Positions 18,947 to 20,949 of a DNA stretch of 20,949 bases are shown here, one piece after another; position 1 is the stretch's first letter; each line of letters starts with the position of its first letter. A program made the position numbers and the translations under genes. Location: contig JAUUWR010000004.1 of assembly GCA_030588935.1 (NCBI GenBank), positions 1-20,949 on the forward strand, in the 5' to 3' direction. A model generated the notes under the pieces. It made no database searches and had not been told where the DNA came from. It was given only the letters and a program-made list of their open reading frames with translations. This stretch comes from a bacterium. Its GTDB lineage: Archaea > Nanobdellota > Nanobdellia > Pacearchaeales > GW2011-AR1.

Positions 18947-20230
18947 ATGTTAGACATTAAACTTATCAGAGAAAATCCAAGATTGGTGAAGGAAAACATA
19001 AAAAAGAGGTTTCAAAAAGAAAAAATCCCCCTAGTAGATAAAGTCCTAAAACTTGATGCAGAGTGGAGAAAACTAAAATTCCAAGCAGATAAACTAAGAG
19101 CAGAAAGAAACAAAATTTCTAAACAAATTAATCAGGTAAAAAAGAAAAAGCAGGATATTAAACCCTTAATAAAAAAAGCAAAACAAATCCCAGACAAAAT
19201 AAAAAAAACTGAGGAAAAAACAAAAAAACTTGAAATTGAAATAAAAGATTTAATGTTAAAAATACCGAATATAATACATAAATCTGTTCCAAAAGGAAAA
19301 GATGAATCTAAAAACAAAGTTATAAAAAAATCAGGCAAAATCCCAAAATTTAAATCTAAAGTAAAGAACCATGTTGAATTATTAGAAAATTTGGGAATAG
19401 TAGATTTTGATGCTTCTGCGAAAGTCTCAGGAAGTGGTTTTTATTATTTAAAAGGAGATTTAGCTTTGCTAAATCAAGCTTTGATAAACTTCACTATAGA
19501 TTTTATGAAAAAGAAAGCTTATGAATATATTGAACCTCCTTTATTAGTAAAAAAAGAGATTTGTGAAGCAGCAGAAGATTTTGAAGCATTTCAAACAAAA
19601 CTATATAAAATTCAAGATGAAAATCTCTATCTCATTCCAACTGCTGAACATGCAATTTTAGGTATAATGATAGGAGAGACAATTCCTGAAGAAAAACTCC
19701 CTTTAAAGTTTTTTGGATATTCAATGTGTTTTAGAAAAGAAATAGGCTCTCATGGAATAAACGAAAAAGGACTTTGGAGAACACATCAATTCAATAAGGT
19801 TGAACAATTTATTTTCTGCAAACCAGAAGATTCATGGAAATATTATGAAGAACTTAGAAAAAACACAGAAGAAATAATGCAAAAACTTGATTTGCCCTAT
19901 AGAATTTTTGAATCTTGTTCTGGTGATTTAAGTGACTGGAAAGCAAAAGGGGAAGATGTAGAAGTTTATCGTCCAACTACAAAACAATATGAAGAAGTTA
20001 TGTCTTTATCAAATTGCACAGATTACCAAGCCCGCGATTTAAATATTAAAGGACTCACAAGAAAGGGAGAAAGATATATCTTGCATACTCTAAATAATAC
20101 AGCTCTTGCAACTTCAAGAATCATAGTAGCAATACTCGAAAATCACCAGCAAAAAGACGGCTCAATCAAAATCCCAAAAGCTCTTTGGAAATATGCTGGG
20201 TTTAAGGAGATTAAAAGGAAGAAAAGATAA
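18947..20230 (+). CDS. serS: Seryl-tRNA synthetase
   Basis: This full-length (427-residue) class II synthetase of the common type charges tRNA-Ser with serine. It starts with LDIKLIREN (2-10), typical of SerS. The long antiparallel coiled-coil arm that holds the tRNA follows (about 30-110). The catalytic domain has TAEH (232-235), motif 2 FRKEIGSHG (262-270) with WRTHQFNKVEQF, and motif 3 TLNNTALATSR (381-391). Motif 3 usually reads TLNGSALAxSR, so Asn and Thr replace Gly and Ser here. The C terminus is basic. A TATA-like element lies about 25-30 bp before the ATG. It ends 5 bp before a convergent lipoprotein gene. Confidence 0.97.
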   Translation: MLDIKLIRENPRLVKENIKKRFQKEKIPLVDKVLKLDAEWRKLKFQADKLRAERNKISKQINQVKKKKQDIKPLIKKAKQIPDKIKKTEEKTKKLEIEIKDLMLKIPNIIHKSVPKGKDESKNKVIKKSGKIPKFKSKVKNHVELLENLGIVDFDASAKVSGSGFYYLKGDLALLNQALINFTIDFMKKKAYEYIEPPLLVKKEICEAAEDFEAFQTKLYKIQDENLYLIPTAEHAILGIMIGETIPEEKLPLKFFGYSMCFRKEIGSHGINEKGLWRTHQFNKVEQFIFCKPEDSWKYYEELRKNTEEIMQKLDLPYRIFESCSGDLSDWKAKGEDVEVYRPTTKQYEEVMSLSNCTDYQARDLNIKGLTRKGERYILHTLNNTALATSRIIVAILENHQQKDGSIKIPKALWKYAGFKEIKRKKR

Positions 20231-20235
20231 AGAAA

Positions 20236-20607
20236 TTAATTACTTAGATTATATTCATGCCCATTCGCAGAAACAGAGCTCATTTTAAATCTATTTCCAT
20301 CCCAATATCCTGTTATTTTTACAGGTTCAGAATCACCATCTCTCATTTCAGATTCAATTAAAGCTGCAGCATCTGTTAAACGTGAAATATGGTAAGGGCC
20401 TGCATTACATAAAACATACTTTTCATCTTCAGTTTTAATAACAGTTGACAAGCTTCTTGAACTATGTGTTCCTCCAGCAACTTGTACGCTCATTGGTTCT
20501 CCTATAATAGTTTCTACTGATGGCTTATTAGACTTGTTTTTTCCTCTACAACTAACCAATGTTCCTACAATCAAGGTTCCAGCAATAATTTTTTTATATA
20601 ATTTCAT
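20236..20607 (-). CDS. Lipoprotein, 123 residues
   Basis: I place the start at ATG 20607, because the protein then begins with a lipoprotein signal, MKLYKKIIAGTLIVGTLVSC, with lipobox cysteine C20; the frame is open to TTG 20649 upstream. The mature part has a polar linker (RGKNKSNKPSVET). A small domain follows with strands KYVLCNAGPYHI, VKITGYWDGNRFKM and SVSANGHEYNL, which looks like a compact OB- or beta-barrel-type extracytoplasmic domain. I do not recognise a family. A TATA-like TTTATAAAAGG near 20670 would start an mRNA with a leader of about 40 bases. Confidence 0.7.
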   Translation of the reverse strand: MKLYKKIIAGTLIVGTLVSCRGKNKSNKPSVETIIGEPMSVQVAGGTHSSRSLSTVIKTEDEKYVLCNAGPYHISRLTDAAALIESEMRDGDSEPVKITGYWDGNRFKMSSVSANGHEYNLSN

Positions 20608-20722
20608 TCTTACTCTTCTTAGAACTAATCTAAGGTTCTCACCTCTCAACTTGCAATTGTTTACCTTTTATAAATTTTTCCCTCAACCCAAAATATAAAA
20701 ACTTATTTTTGTATATTATAGT

Positions 20723-20949
20723 ATGAAAAAACCAAAAAAACCAAACCCCAAAAAATTCCGAATCTTAGCAGCAGGCGACTTCCACGGAGATTCAGGCACA
20801 GCAAAAAAACTAGCTGAAAAAGCAGAAAAAGAAAATGTTGACTTAGTTATCCTCACTGGAGACATCACAGGATTTGTTGAAACAAAAAATCTACTAAAAC
20901 CCTTTACAAAAAAAAACAAGAAAGTTGTTTTTGTTCCAGGAAATTGGGA
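20723..20949 (+). CDS. Metallophosphoesterase, truncated by window end
   Basis: The first 75 residues of a calcineurin-like phosphoesterase are present. After a basic lead (MKKPKKPNPKK), the strand FRILAAGDFHGD holds the first metal-binding motif (D19, H21). LVILTGDITG (41-50) holds the second, with D47, and VVFVPGNW (68-75) begins the third, where the asparagine N74 binds metal. Such enzymes hydrolyse phosphomono- or diesters with two metal ions; the substrate is not predictable from this fragment. A TATA-like AAATATAAA is centred about 27 bp before the ATG, fitting a leaderless mRNA. Confidence 0.9.
   Translation, partial: MKKPKKPNPKKFRILAAGDFHGDSGTAKKLAEKAEKENVDLVILTGDITGFVETKNLLKPFTKKNKKVVFVPGNW

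Overview
The window looks like a stretch of a small, AT-rich archaeal genome, most likely of the DPANN type (Pacearchaeota/Woesearchaeota-like). The markers are a CDC48/VAT-type double AAA+ ATPase, a TFS transcript-cleavage factor, an archaeal-type signal peptidase with a Ser/His/Asp arrangement, a Bat-like (HTH-10) regulator, a tRNA-Lys(CUU) without an encoded CCA, and TATA boxes placed 24-28 bp before start codons, which suggests many leaderless transcripts. The lineage is inferred from gene content, not from a phylogeny.

Layout. 1-5000 is an accessory-looking region. It holds a 5'-truncated unknown gene, a DUF3800 gene broken by one in-frame TAA, two unknown genes, a convergent ribbon-helix-helix/PIN pair with a shared promoter sequence, a coiled-coil protein, a small zinc protein, and a YbjQ-like protein with a small membrane protein. 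5200-6250 holds two small CxxC zinc proteins and repeated intergenic DNA with promoter-like elements and a conserved hairpin. 6256-9140 has a stomatin-type protein, then a PIN-GNAT-EVE/ASCH-like fusion followed by a separate ASCH protein. 9279-12069 has CDC48 and, upstream, a zinc-ribbon/AbrB protein; the two promoters share a 17-bp start-site sequence. 12090-12350 is a structured intergenic region. 12349-15116 contains a small unknown gene, a lipoprotein, and a three-gene operon (HTH-10 regulator, small unknown protein, PLP fold-type-II-like protein), tied together by a TGACATATGTCA palindrome. 15225-20949 is mostly housekeeping: signal peptidase, TFS, tRNA-Lys, endonuclease III, a winged-helix protein, a membrane-anchored protein, seryl-tRNA synthetase, a lipoprotein and a truncated metallophosphoesterase.

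The most interesting signal is in the intergenic DNA. At least eight promoter-like elements share TCATCT followed by a TATA-like stretch. Two lead, 46-47 bp on, into the same hairpin, with base changes that preserve pairing. Two others lead, 47-48 bp on, into the same 26-bp sequence. This fits one or two families of small non-coding RNAs under a common promoter type. Second in interest are the PIN-GNAT-EVE/ASCH plus ASCH cassette and the HTH-10 operator set. No CRISPR array, rRNA or insertion sequence was seen. No stretch longer than about 300 bases lacks a gene; the gaps of 150-280 bases are described as features.
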